NCBI GenBank assembly: GCA_030867875.1
Contig: JAOWCC010000019.1
Location: 30,708,476 to 30,772,475, forward strand
Direction of reading: 5' to 3'
DNA: 64,000 bases
From: Actinernus sp. WN-2022
Lineage: Eukaryota; Cnidaria; Anthozoa; Actiniaria; Actinernidae
This document shows, piece by piece, positions 35,645-48,091 of the stretch; within the stretch, counting starts at the first letter, position 1, and every line of letters begins with the position of its first letter. The notes beneath the pieces are model-generated. The model made no database searches. It was not told the DNA's origin and saw only the letters and a program-made list of their open reading frames with translations. The position numbers and the translations under genes were made by a program.

Positions 35645-38600
35645 AACGGTAAATGCATAGGATTTTCCACCCCTCCCCCCTCAGTTTTGCAAGGTTCGCA
35701 TTTCTTACCCCAAATTGGCAACCAATATGTTGTGTTCGTCGTGTTTACTACCAAAACTACGATTTTAAAGATGAAACGTCATTCAAGCCAATTCTAATGG
35801 GGAGGGCACCGTTATTAATAGTAAATGCATAGGATTTTCAACCCCTCCCCCCTCAGTTTTGCAAGGTTCGCATTTCTTACCCCAAATTTGCAACCAATAT
35901 GTTGTGTTCGTCGTGTTTACTACCAAAACTATGATTTTAAAGATGAAACGTCATTCAAGCCAATTCTAATGGGGAGGGCACCGTTATTAACGGTAAATGC
36001 ATAGGGTTTTCAACCCCTCCCCCTCAGTTTTGCAAGGTTCGCATTTCTTACCCCAAATTTGCAACCAATATGTTGTGTTCGTCGTGTTTACCACCCAAAC
36101 TAAGATTTTAACACTGCAACGTTATTTAATCCAGTTCTGGACTCGGATATAGCAAATGAAACTGTCCCAGCATGCTTTGCGGCCAAATTGGAAAGGGCGA
36201 TGGATTTTTACGGGTAGAAAGGAACATCGTAGAGACATGGGGTTTTCACCAAAATGGAAACCATGCAAAACTGCAGGGGGTCTTCTTCATTTGGTTGATA
36301 TTGAAGTTCAAGGGGGGAAATGACAGGCAAATCAAAATTTGAAAACGGCTTAACCCCCCCTGAACTTCATTTGCGCAAATAACACACCCAAAATTTAATC
36401 TAGTTGGGCGAAAATACATAAGATAGGCTGTTTTTTATGCCGTCAACCAGACGCTAGATACCGAACATTAATTATTTATTTAATTAATTAATTAATTAAT
36501 TATTTAATGATCGTATTATTTCTATGATTATCGTTAGGAACTAGTGGATACCGCTAACGATAATCCAACAGGTGTGTTAGACGCTAGCTAGGTCATAGCG
36601 AGTGTTGGGTAGTGCCATGCAACTTGCATGGTAGTGATCCTGGGTGTGTGGTTATTTTCCACCTACTAAGGCTCAAGTGGAATTTTGGAGCACTTCCCGT
36701 GGAAATAAGTGGCGTAAACATCAGTCGAGAAAGTTTCTCCTTGAAACGATTGTTATTTTGCATCCAAGTGCATGGAATGTCATCACAAGCTCGCGAACTG
36801 ACAGCCATCCGCAGTTCATGCCGCATGGCAGTTGTCGCGTCGAGTACAGAAACCATGGTTTTAACTCTGCCACATCACTCCATGCATTGTGATTTGAAGC
36901 TGCAACCTCATTCTAGCCACTTCTAAATGGGGGAGGGCTCCATTATGAACGGTAAATGCATAGGATTTTCCACCCCTCCCCCCTCAGTTTTGCAAGGTTC
37001 GCATTTCTTACCCCAAATTGGCAACCAATATGTTGTGTTCGTCGTGTTTACTACCAAAACTACGATTTTAAAGATGAAACGTCATTCAAGCCAATTCTAA
37101 TGGGGAGGGCACCGTTATTAATAGTAAATGCATAGGATTTTCAACCCCTCCCCCCTCAGTTTTGCAAGGTTCGCATTTCTTACCCCAAATTTGCAACCAA
37201 TATGTTGTGTTCGTCGTGTTTACTACCAAAACTATGATTTTAAAGATGAAACGTCATTCAAGCCAATTCTAATGGGGAGGGCACCGTTATTAACGGTAAA
37301 TGCATAGGGTTTTCAACCCCTCCCCCTCAGTTTTGCAAGGTTCGCATTTCTTACCCCAAATTTGCAACCAATATGTTGTGTTCGTCGTGTTTACCACCCA
37401 AACTAAGATTTTAACACTGCAACGTTATTTAATCCAGTTCTGGACTCGGATATAGCAAATGAAACTGTCCCAGCATGCTTTGCGGCCAAATTGGAAAGGG
37501 CGATGGATTTTTACGGGTAGAAAGGAACATCGTAGAGACATGGGGTTTTCACCAAAATGGAAACCATGCAAAACTGCAGGGGGTCTTCTTCATTTGGTTG
37601 ATATTGAAGTTCAAGGGGGGAAATGACAGGCAAATCAAAATTTGAAAACGGCTTAACCCCCCCTGAACTTCATTTGCGCAAATAACACACCCAAAATTTA
37701 ATCTAGTTGGGCGAAAATACATAAGATAGGCTGTTTTTTATGCCGTCAACCAGACGCTAGATACCGAACATTAATTATTTATTTAATTAATTAATTAATT
37801 AATTATTTAATGATCGTATTATTTCTATGATTATCGTTAGGAACTAGTGGATACCGCTAACGATAATCCAACAGGTGTGTTAGACGCTAGCTAGGTCATA
37901 GCGAGTGTTGGGTAGTGCCATGCAACTTGCATGGTAGTGATCCTGGGTGTGTGGTTATTTTCCACCTACTAAGGCTCAAGTGGAATTTTGGAGCACTTCC
38001 CGTGGAAATAAGTGGCGTAAACATCAGTCGAGAAAGTTTCTCCTTGAAACGATTGTTATTTTGCATCCAAGTGCATGGAATGTCATCACAAGCTCGCGAA
38101 CTGACAGCCATCCGCAGTTCATGCCGCATGGCAGTTGTCGCGTCGAGTACAGAAACCATGGTTTTAACTCTGCCACATCACTCCATGCATTGTGATTTGA
38201 AGCTGCAACCTCATTCTAGCCACTTCTAAATGGGGGAGGGCTCCATTATGAACGGTAAATGCATAGGATTTTCCACCCCTCCCCCCTCAGTTTTGCAAGG
38301 TTCGCATTTCTTACCCCAAATTGGCAACCAATATGTTGTGTTCGTCGTGTTTACTACCAAAACTACGATTTTAAAGATGAAACGTCATTCAAGCCAATTC
38401 TAATGGGGAGGGCACCGTTATTAATAGTAAATGCATAGGATTTTCAACCCCTCCCCCCTCAGTTTTGCAAGGTTCGCATTTCTTACCCCAAATTTGCAAC
38501 CAATATGTTGTGTTCGTCGTGTTTACTACCAAAACTATGATTTTAAAGATGAAACGTCATTCAAGCCAATTCTAATGGGGAGGGCACCGTTATTAACGGT

Positions 38601-39553
38601 AAATGCATAGGGTTTTCAACCCCTCCCCCTCAGTTTTGCAAGGTTCGCATTTCTTACCCCAAATTTGCAACCAATATGTTGTGTTCGTCGTGTTTACCAC
38701 CCAAACTAAGATTTTAACACTGCAACGTTATTTAATCCAGTTCTGGACTCGGATATAGCAAATGAAACTGTCCCAGCATGCTTTGCGGCCAAATTGGAAA
38801 GGGCGATGGATTTTTACGGGTAGAAAGGAACATCGTAGAGACATGGGGTTTTCACCAAAATGGAAACCATGCAAAACTGCAGGGGGTCTTCTTCATTTGG
38901 TTGATATTGAAGTTCAAGGGGGGAAATGACAGGCAAATCAAAATTTGAAAACGGCTTAACCCCCCCTGAACTTCATTTGCGCAAATAACACACCCAAAAT
39001 TTAATCTAGTTGGGCGAAAATACATAAGATAGGCTGTTTTTTATGCCGTCAACCAGACGCTAGATACCGAACATTAATTATTTATTTAATTAATTAATTA
39101 ATTAATTATTTAATGATCGTATTATTTCTATGATTATCGTTAGGAACTAGTGGATACCGCTAACGATAATCCAACAGGTGTGTTAGACGCTAGCTAGGTC
39201 ATAGCGAGTGTTGGGTAGTGCCATGCAACTTGCATGGTAGTGATCCTGGGTGTGTGGTTATTTTCCACCTACTAAGGCTCAAGTGGAATTTTGGAGCACT
39301 TCCCGTGGAAATAAGTGGCGTAAACATCAGTCGAGAAAGTTTCTCCTTGAAACGATTGTTATTTTGCATCCAAGTGCATGGAATGTCATCACAAGCTCGC
39401 GAACTGACAGCCATCCGCAGTTCATGCCGCATGGCAGTTGTCGCGTCGAGTACAGAAACCATGGTTTTAACTCTGCCACATCACTCCATGCATTGTGATT
39501 TGAAGCTGCAACCTCATTCTAGCCACTTCTAAATGGGGGAGGGCTCCATTATG

Positions 39554-42500
39554 AACAGGAAAGGCATAGGATTTTCCACCCCTCCCCCCTCAGTTTTGCA
39601 GGGTTCGCATATCTTACCCCACATTTGCAAGCAATACGTTGTGTTCGACGTGTTTACTACCAACACTATGGTTTTAGCGCTGCAACTTCATTCAAGCCAT
39701 TTCTAATGGGGAGGGTTCCATTATTAACAGGAAAGGCATAGGATTTTCCACCCCTCCCCCCTCACTTTTGCAAGGTTCGCATTTCTTACCCCACATTTGC
39801 AACCAATATGTTGTGTTCGTCGTATTTACTACCAAAACTATGATTTTAACGCTGCAACGTTATTTAATCCAGTTCTGGACTCGGAAATAGCAAATGAAAC
39901 TGTCCCAGCATGCTTTGCGGCCAAAACGGAAAGGGCGATGGATTTTTACGGGTAGAAAAGAACATCGTAGAGACATGGGGTTTTCACCAAAATGTTACCC
40001 ATGGAAAACTCCAGGGGGTCTTCTTCATTTGGTTGACATTAAAATTCAGGGGGGGAAATGACAGCCAAAATAAAATTTCAAAATGGCTTAACCCCCCCCC
40101 CCCCCCTGAACTTCATTTGCGCGAAGGTTACATCAAAAATTTAATCTAGTTGGATGAAATTACATATGATAGGCTAGTTTTACTTCCCGTTAACATAGCG
40201 CAACATACCAAACATTAACACCTCCAAGCTAAAAATTACAATTATTCCCTATCCCACTCCCCCTGGAAATGGTATACCCATTTGTGTTAGCACAATGTCT
40301 CCGGAATGTCATTCATAACAAAACTGATCGGTTTCTAAGTTTTCACGTTCAACACCGAAACACAGAATTGACGTTAACCAGTTGCCCAGGCCCCGCTCGG
40401 CCAAGCAAAAAGCGAGAAAAAACGGCTTAACCCCCCCTGAACTTCATTTGCGCGAGTAATAACGCAAAGATTTAATCTAGTTGGGCAAAAATACATAGGA
40501 TAGGCTGGTTTTCATTCCCTAAGCTATTCGCTATATACCAAACATTAATTAATTAATTAATTAATTAATTAATTAATTAATTAATTAATTAATTAATTAT
40601 TTAATGATTGTATTATTTCTATGTTTATCGTTAGGAATTATCGTTAGGAACAAGTGGATACCGCTAACGATAATCATACAATGGTTTTCCCCCCTCCCCC
40701 CTTATTTTTGTAAAATTAGCAGATCTTACACAAAATTCGCAAACGATATGTTGTATTAATTATGTGTTTAGTGTGAAGGCTATGATTTTGATGCTGCAAC
40801 TTTATTCATCCCTTTCTAATGGGGGAGGGTACTACTGAACAGCCAGAATGCATATGATTTTCCAACCCTCCCCCCACAGTTTTAAAAGGTTCGCCGATCT
40901 TACCCCAAATTTGCAACCAATATGTTCTGTTCGTCGTGTTGAGTACCAAAACTACGATTTTTAAACTTCAACTTCATTCAACCCACTTCTAAATGGGGAG
41001 GGTACCATTATTATCAGGAAAGGCATATGATTTTCCACCCCTCCCCCCTCAGTTTTGGAAGGTTCGCATTTCTTACCCCACATTTGCAACCGATATGTTG
41101 TGTTCGTCGTGTTTAATACCAAAACTATGATTTTAACGCTGCAACATTATTTAATCCAGTTCTGGACTCGGGAATAGCAAATGAAACTGTCCCAGCATGC
41201 TTTGCGGCCAAAACGGAAAAGGCGATGGATTTTTACGGGTAGAAAGGAACGTCGTAGATACATGGGGTTTTCACTAAAATGTTACCCATAAAAAACTCCA
41301 GGGGGTCTTCTTAATTTGGTTGACATTAAAGTTCAGGGGGGAAATGACAGGCAAAATAACATTTCAAAATGGCTTAACCCCCCCTGAACTTCATTTGCGC
41401 GAAGGTTACATCAAAAATGTAATCTAGTTGGATGAAATTACATATGATAGGCTAGTTTTACTTCCCGTTAACATAGCGCAACATACCAAACATTAACACG
41501 TCCAAGCTATAAATTGCAATTATTCTCTACCCCACTCCCCCTGGAAATGGTATACCCATTTGTGTTAGCAAAATGTCTCCGGAATGTCATTCATGACAAA
41601 ACTGATCGGATTCTAAGTTTTCACGTTCAACACCGAAACACAGAATTGACGTTAACCAGTTGCCCAGGCCTCGCTCGGCCAAGCAAAAAGCGAGAAAAAA
41701 CGCCTTAACCCCCCTGAACTTCATTTGCGCGAGTAATAACGCAAAGATTTAATCTAGTTGGGCAAAAATACATAGGATAGGCTGGTTTTCATTCCCTAAG
41801 CTATTCGCTATATACCAAACATTAATTAATTAATTAATTAATTAATTAATTATTTAATGATTGTATTATTTCTATGTTTATCGTTAGGAATTATCGTTAG
41901 GAACAAGTGGATACCGCTAACGATAATCATACAATGGTTTTCCCCCCTCCCCCCTTATATTTTGTAAAATTAGCAGATCTTACACAAAATTCGCAAACGA
42001 TATGTTGTATTAATTATGTGTTTAGTGTGAAGGCTATGATTTTGATGCTGCAACTTTATTCATCCCTTTCTAATGGGGGAGGGTACTACTGAACAGCCAG
42101 AATGCATATGATTTTCCAACCCTCCCCCCACAGTTTTAAAAGGTTCGCCGATCTTACCCCAAATTTGCAACCAATATGTTCTGTTCGTCGTGTTGAGTAC
42201 CAAAACTACGATTTTTAAACTTCAACTTCATTCAACCCACTTCTAAATGGGGAGGGTACCATTATTATCAGGAAAGGCATATGATTTTCCACCCCTCCCC
42301 CCTCAGTTTTGGAAGGTTCGCATTTCTTACCCCACATTTGCAACCGATATGTTGTGTTCGTCGTGTTTAATACCAAAACTATGATTTTAACGCTGCAACA
42401 TTATTTAATCCAGTTCTGGACTCGGGAATAGCAAATGAAACTGTCCCAGCATGCTTTGCGGCCAAAACGGAAAAGGCGATGGATTTTTACGGGTAGAAAG

Positions 42501-43145
42501 GAACGTCGTAGATACATGGGGTTTTCACTAAAATGTTACCCATAAAAAACTCCAGGGGGTCTTCTTAATTTGGTTGACATTAAAGTTCAGGGGGGAAATG
42601 ACAGGCAAAATAACATTTCAAAATGGCTTAACCCCCCCTGAACTTCATTTGCGCGAAGGTTACATCAAAAATGTAATCTAGTTGGATGAAATTACATATG
42701 ATAGGCTAGTTTTACTTCCCGTTAACATAGCGCAACATACCAAACATTAACACGTCCAAGCTATAAATTGCAATTATTCTCTACCCCACTCCCCCTGGAA
42801 ATGGTATACCCATTTGTGTTAGCAAAATGTCTCCGGAATGTCATTCATGACAAAACTGATCGGATTCTAAGTTTTCACGTTCAACACCGAAACACAGAAT
42901 TGACGTTAACCAGTTGCCCAGGCCCCGCTCGGCCAAGCAAAAAGCGAGAAAAAACGCCTTAACCCCCCTGAACTTCATTTGCGCGAATTAGTACGCAAAA
43001 ATGTCATCTAGTTGAGTGAAATTACATAAGATAGGCTGGTTTTTATGCCAGCAACTAGGCGCTAGAGACCGAACATTAATTAATTAATTAATTAATTAAT
43101 TATTTAATGATTGTATTATTTCTATGTTTATCGTTAGGAATTACT
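39554..43145 (+). repeat. Diverged right flank of the satellite domain, about 1254-bp period
   Basis: Subrepeats with AGGAAAGGCATAGG in place of GGTAAATGCATAGG mark the start. The anchor GCGCAACATACCAAACATTA lies at 40198, 41476 and 42730, giving periods of 1278 and 1254 bp; the 24-bp difference comes from a longer (AATT)n tract at about 40543-40597. The last two units are nearly identical to each other (frames 41514-41708 and 42768-42962 differ at one residue). They share the 170-bp monomer, the G/C hairpin and the dyad with the core but contain a different segment (CTCCCCCTGGAAATGG, CACGTTCAACACCGAAACAC). The domain ends inside a dyad at about 43140. Confidence 0.85.
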
Positions 43146-43260
43146 TACATGAACAATGACTGAACGACGACCCTGTCTGACCCCACACCTCAAATCCTGA
43201 CCCTGATCTGCCCAAATCAGGTTAAAACCCTGACCCTACCTGCCCAAAACCCCCGCGGCA

Positions 43261-43690
43261 CAGACAGACAGACAGAAAGATGATTTTATTTGGAGCCTTA
43301 TACTAATGTGTACATTGGCAGTATATCAATAAATAAAAGTTAATCATAGAATGTTATGAAGTTGTCCTTTTCTTTCTTTCTTTTACGCATTCATAGATAA
43401 AAATGGCAATTTGTTTTTGCACAGCTCTATCCTTGTTTGTGGGGTTTATGGTTAGTAAAAATACCTCATTAGGCGTCATTCTATTTATTTTCATTTTCAT
43501 TTGATCCTCCAAATAATCGAAAAGGTTTTTCCTTATATTACGGTATGCTGGGCATTTTATAAAAAAATGTTCTTCATCTTCGACGCCATTTGTACAAATG
43601 GGGCAAATTCTTACTTCAGATATTTTGTAAGGTTTTGAGTAACGCCCAATTGTGATTACTTAGCCTCAGCTTACATATAATACGTACATA
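43261..43690 (-). pseudogene. 3' end of a non-LTR retrotransposon
   Basis: Read on the minus strand, the frame ending in TAA at 43354 gives IGRYSKPYKISEVRICPIC, then VEDEEHFFIKCPAYRNIR and a tail ending KERKKRTTS. This Cys-Pro-x-Cys...His...Cys-Pro pattern is the zinc-knuckle-like C-terminus of many invertebrate non-LTR elements. Upstream, CKLRLSNHN is in another frame, so one frameshift lies near 43660. The 3' UTR holds AATAAA at about 43290 and ends with a CTGTCTGTCTGTCTG-type tail. Everything before the C-terminal 110 codons is missing. Confidence 0.75.
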
Positions 43691-43944
43691 TTAAATACGT
43701 CACAAACAGGAGAATCCCCCCCCCCCCCTCACAACGGGTGAGAAGCATCCCACTGAAGGCGAATGCACTTGAATGAGAACCGGGATGGACATTGAACCAT
43801 GATGACATAAAGTTTCTTCTGCGCTATGATGTCATGAACGATCGTGAGCAATATGTTCTCTGGTGAGCGATTCCTCTCCTTTGGAACAAGTCCACATGCC
43901 ATCAGCCGCCATGTTGGATTAATAGCACATGGTGGTGGACGAGC

Positions 43945-44165
43945 TCGCAGTGGCTTATGGGATATGCCAAGAAATTATTGTACGAAAAAATAATTCGTGC
44001 ATACAAAAAAATAATTCGTGCATACAAAAAAATAATTCGTGCACATGAAAAAAATTATTCGCCCATACGAAAAAATTATTCGCCCATGCAAATAATTATT
44101 TTTGTATACATAAAATTAATTCTGGCTACCAAAAAATAATTAACGTAATTTTGGTTAGGGCCCCC
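43945..44165 (-). repeat. Second copy of the minisatellite element, inverted
   Basis: GGCTTATGGGATATGCC, several 21-bp units (AATAATTCGTGCATAC plus A-run) and TTAATTCTGGCTACC occur in the order and orientation opposite to the copy at 16350-16660. The two therefore face each other across the whole satellite domain. The unit count and some unit sequences differ. Confidence 0.7.
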
Positions 44166-44219
44166 ATAGATATACCTTCTAAGTTCAGATTATATGTTCT
44201 AAAGTCTAAACTTTTAATG

Positions 44220-45440
44220 TTCTCAGCGGAATATGTGAGTTCCATACTTTGAATATCGGGTTCTAAACTCGGAATATTCGTGCTAAACTTACTATTTATC
44301 TTCCAAAGTGCATTTTTATCTTCTAATCATGAAAAACTTTCCTCTTTCAAAAATATGCATGCTCAACTTATAAATATATATTCGAAATTCTGCTGAGAAA
44401 ATATGTATTACGAATGGACAAAATATCCATGCTATGTCAAACCAAAAATATATTCTAATTAATATGCAAATATGTGTTAATATCTTTTACATCCATAATG
44501 CAGTGCGGTCTATAATTTACCGCCAAAAAGAACCGCCATTTCGTTTTGCGTTCAACGAAAGCATGGCAGAAGAAGTAAAAAAGAAGATATTGGAAGACGC
44601 ATAGTTGATGCACTAGTTAGGGGTTATTTGTATAATACTTCTCATAATACCCTGAAGGTCTTCATCAGAAATGGATGAGTAATTTTCCTCATCTAACATA
44701 CCCAACTCATCTTTTCGCCTTCTAACTATTTGTTCTGAAAAATTTAGAATATACTGCCAATTTTTGCCCATGAAAAGAACTTACTCCTCTAACTGACTCC
44801 AATTGACTCGAGGAAAGTGTAAACCGTCTGCCAGTGCAGTAGAGTCCTGATTGTGGGGTCCCGCATCCGTCTCCAAACTGTATTTATTGATCGATAACCG
44901 TTCCCTAACAGAGATAAAATTTTCTATCAGCCCTCAGGTAATGGTTGGGAGAATGGCGTCACCTTATTAAAGGTTTTCTATCACTACCATCCAGGCGATC
45001 GAAAGGTCAAAATTGTGTATTTGATAGGTAAAGCCTCTGTATCACATTCATTTTAATTACTTTAATTTTACTTTATAACCAGGGAGGTGAGAAAACCCTG
45101 ATATTACAAAATGAGGCTCTTTTTGGCGGTAAATCATAGACCGCACTGCATTATGGATGTAAAAGATATTAACATATATTTGCATATTAATTAGAATATA
45201 TTTTGGTTTGATATATCATGGATATTTCGTCCATTCGTAATACATATTTTCTCAGCAGAATTTCGAATATATATTTTTAAGTTGAGCACGCATATTTTTG
45301 AAAGAGGAAAGTTTTTCATGATTAGAAGATAAAAATGCACTTTGGAAGATAAATAGTAAGTTTAGCACGAATATTCCGAGTTTAGAACCGATATTCAAAG
45401 TATGGAACTAATATTTTCCACTGAGGCAGGGATATTTTAA
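44220..45440. mobile_element. DNA transposon remnant with about 310-bp terminal inverted repeats
   Basis: The left arm at about 44220-44530 pairs with the right arm at about 45110-45435 (for example TTTACATCCATAATGCAGTG and CACTGCATTATGGATGTAAA; AAGTGCATTTTTATCTTCTA and complement). The arms differ at about one position in ten or fewer. The interior of about 580 bp holds a coding fragment on the minus strand. Long TIRs with a degenerate interior suggest a nonautonomous or decayed element. The exact outer ends are uncertain. Confidence 0.7.
44613..44771 (-). pseudogene. Fragment of an integrase-core transposase (N-terminal part)
   Basis: ATG at 44771 opens 52 codons. They include FSEQIVRRRKDELGML, DEENYSSISDEDLQGIM and RSIIQITPN, then a stop. 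From memory this resembles the region just before the catalytic core of the integrase-type transposases abundant in cnidarians and fish (an LDEENYS-ISD-DLD-----LTP pattern). The catalytic core would follow but is missing. It lies inside the long-TIR element. The recognition is by eye and tentative. Confidence 0.4.
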
Positions 45441-45513
45441 TATACAGAATATTGTCCGCATCGGCGCCCCATAGTATTGAGTCCGGAAAGCCGCTCTAAG
45501 TAGGTGTGAATCA

Positions 45514-45875
45514 GTTGCTGAACTTCTAATGCCGATTTCTCGGCTACAATTTTTCAACGTTTCTGCAGTCTTCAAGTTAATTGATTGCATATAAGAATTT
45601 ACCGGAAATTTTTGAAATTTCGTCCAGTGATTCTACGATAACTAATCTCCAATTTTCCGTAAGTATAAAAACCCAGCGCTGGTAATTCGCGTTTATAAAC
45701 GTCTTCAACATCGGGTTAAAGTGACTGTAATTTTAAATCTAGAGTAATTGCGTATAAAATAACCTTTTACTGGCATTCTTTAGTTATCAACCTTTCCATT
45801 GATATATAGGTTCCCATATTTTGTTCGCCGAGCGCCCGCGTAAACGCATTTTTGTGGAAATCACTTTTGAAGGTA
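45514..45875 (+). repeat. Dispersed repeat, short copy
   Basis: Same orientation as 9980-10509, from GTTGCTGAACTTCTAATGCC to CACTTTTGAAGGTA, lacking the 170-bp internal block of the other copy (CTCCAATTTTCCGTAAGTAT here). Either this copy is the pre-insertion form or it lost the block. Confidence 0.7.
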
Positions 45876-47610
45876 TCCAGTAATCCTTAAGTAGTTTTTA
45901 ACAATAATAATCATAGATACAAGTCAAAAATATGTTCAATATATCTGAATTGGAAATCGTATCGTTACACTGACATACAATGCAACGGAATTGTTTCCTC
46001 ACGGATTTGCATGGTTCCCCGCCGGACCAAACCCGAGCACGGTTTTTGACTAAATCTACTATAATCAGGAGCTATAATCTATTACTACACATTTGAAAAT
46101 TATACAAATATACTTCTCAAACTCATTAATAATTCATGAGGCAAAAACAAAGAAAATTATGACCATAACGAGTATTTAGAAATCGTTTCCAAAACAGCTC
46201 GCATTTCAAGACTTTTAGATCGCTAATTGCGTTCGACGAAGGAGAACGCAACCTAATCTGTTGACGGGTTCCCTGTGCCTGTGTGTAACGTGTTTGCCTC
46301 TGGTGCCGATTACAAAATGCCTCGATATCATGAACGGCCGGGGAACTGGTAACTATATATACGATGTTCGGAGCAACGTCGAGTATAAGTGTCTTACTTT
46401 CCCAATCCAATGCAATAATGTTTAAAAAGTTAGCAAGCACGATATATTAAAGCCTGAGGAAAGTGTGTGCTATATCTGTAGCATTCAAAGTCTGATGTCC
46501 AAACTATATCAAGTCAAACATGGTCTGTTTTGTCGGCGCGGTCGTTGAACAGAGAACTGAATCAAATCAACTTGGTCATAATTTGTGCTGTCCAGTAACA
46601 ACCGAGTGAATTGTTGGCTTGCTCGCTGTATTGGATTCTGCTTTTCGCTGTACATACAGATACCAAAACTACAAACAGTAAGATGACCTGGCTGAAGAGA
46701 AATCTAGATCTGAGTTTTCTAGATACCCGTAATCGCCGTATCTTGTGTGAGTTGCGACACTGTACATCTTGGTTATACAAATATTCAACACTAACATATT
46801 CAGGCAGAGAGTTAATCTATAACGACACTTTGATATGCCAAGGAACTGGAAAATCAACACAGTACAAGGTGAGGGAAATTTAAAGTATACTAATTCCCTA
46901 ATCGATTAATCTACACTGAATTTCTGACGGACCTGAAACAAGGCTGATCAAAGTCAGGACCCGGCTACCAACATTGACCATAAATTATTCTGCAACTAAC
47001 AATGGCAGCCAACCTTGTTTTCACTTGAAAAATACTGTGAACGATCTAAGGAACTGCATTCCAATGGGGTGTACTTTATACACATGCATATATAGTTTAT
47101 TTTCTACACTGGAATGTACTTAGTATTGTGAATGCTAGGAACTGGAATGCAGTTTATACACATCTGAATAGCCATAGCTAGCTAATAGGGTTGATTTGTG
47201 TTCTAGGCTTAACTCCAATTATTGCTGTACACTGTATACCACACGGCAAAATGTTATGAATGCTCAAATGAATGCCATAACCATATAAAACACACATGTA
47301 TACATATAGCCACATAAGTATTGCATCCAATGATTTAATGTTACACAAAGATAATTACAGTTTTATACCCAGATGCATTCTCATGTATATTAACCTATCA
47401 GGACAAGACATCAAAATTTTCACATTAGTTAAAAACAAGCATTTTTGATCAGGATTACTTACACCGTCAACATCATTGCAGCAATCTTTCAGCCTATTGT
47501 GTGACCACAGTCCTTTCTCTTCCAAAAAAATATGTCGAACGCACTTTGATAATCTACAATTACTACTAGTAGTTTTATCATTAAAGTGGAGTTTGAGAAT
47601 CCATGCAAAA
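45876..47610. other. Intergenic DNA, one weak exon candidate
   Basis: The plus-strand frame starting at ATG 46683 (MTWLKRNLDLSFLDTRN) stays open to ACAAGGTGAGG, a good splice-donor context at about 46870, so a short first exon is possible. No domain is recognised. The minus-strand frame 46126-46440 (104 codons) likewise has no recognisable motif. Nothing else stands out. Confidence 0.25.
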
Positions 47611-47618
47611 CACTCAAA

Positions 47619-47683
47619 GCTTGTTTTAGAAGCGAGTTTCTAAATGCAGTGAGAAAACTGTATCTAGAAATCGCTTCTAAAAC
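47619..47683. repeat. Short foldback
   Basis: GTTTTAGAAGCGAGTTTCTA faces TAGAAATCGCTTCTAAAAC with an almost complete match and a loop of about 25 bp. A related string TAGAAATCGTTTCCAAAAC occurs at about 46176. Small MITE or foldback relic. Confidence 0.5.
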
Positions 47684-47721
47684 GTACAGCCCTTCGTATT
47701 TTATATATTACTTAACAAATG

Positions 47722-47850
47722 TAAGATAGTTTACCACGTGTTGCGTCATCTCGTGGTCAACATTTAGCGCCTCGTGAATCCACAACAATGTTGACCATGC
47801 GATGACGCAACACGTGGTAAATAAGAGGACATACCATGATAAACTATCGA
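47722..47850. mobile_element. Foldback MITE-like element (about 30-bp arms)
   Basis: TACCACGTGTTGCGTCATC at about 47732 faces GATGACGCAACACGTGGTA ending at about 47820. The symmetry continues with GTGGTCAACAT/ATGTTGACCA inside. Outer GATAGTTTA/TAAACTATC arms at about 47726 and 47841 are offset by a 20-bp stretch on the right. No coding capacity. Confidence 0.6.
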
Positions 47851-48091
47851 AATTGTTTTTTACAACAACAAACTAAAAATAGTGTAGCGAGCAGGGTCAA
47901 GAAGACAAGAAAAATTGTGGGGGGAAAGTTATTCTAGCGCGCCGTTATTACGCATTCAATCTATGTCCTCTTCTGATTTCAGTTTTATTTTTTTCGAGCC
48001 TGAAAGGCGAGAAAAAATAAAATCGACGAGTAAAATTGTTTATTATACGACAGCTAGCACGAACAAAACATGTTTGTTTTCGTTTACTTAC

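Larger units (their letters stand above)
20181..39553 (+). repeat. Higher-order satellite array, 15 units of 1303 bp (one of 1131 bp)
   Basis: Units begin at 20181, 21484, 22787, 24090, 25393, 26696, 27999, 29302, 30605, 31908, 33211, 34514, 35645, 36948 and 38251. The period is 1303 bp throughout except for the twelfth (1131 bp), and 14 x 1303 + 1131 accounts exactly for 19373 bp. Each unit contains, in order: three 172-bp subrepeats (offsets 0, 172 and 344, each with AAATGCATAGG and CAGTTTTGCAAGGTTCGC); a unique part with a G-run/C-run hairpin; an (AATT)n tract; the dyad GATTATCGTTAG/CTAACGATAATC; a segment of about 325 bp; and a partial fourth subrepeat. I found no difference between units beyond the one deletion. 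Identity this high implies recent amplification or strong homogenisation. Confidence 0.95.

Noticed and set aside
21129..39532. Three overlapping open frames (87, 104 and 82 codons) repeated in every satellite unit
   Set aside because: They overlap on both strands within one 325-bp segment, show no known domain, and their repetition simply follows the tandem array. Not reported as genes.
20181..43145. CRISPR-like array
   Set aside because: The repeats are long (172 and 1303 bp), contiguous, without unique spacers, and the genome is eukaryotic.
46126..46440. 104-codon minus-strand frame
   Set aside because: No motif, no splice context or promoter, and part of its sequence (TAGAAATCGTTTCCAAAAC) belongs to a dispersed foldback family.
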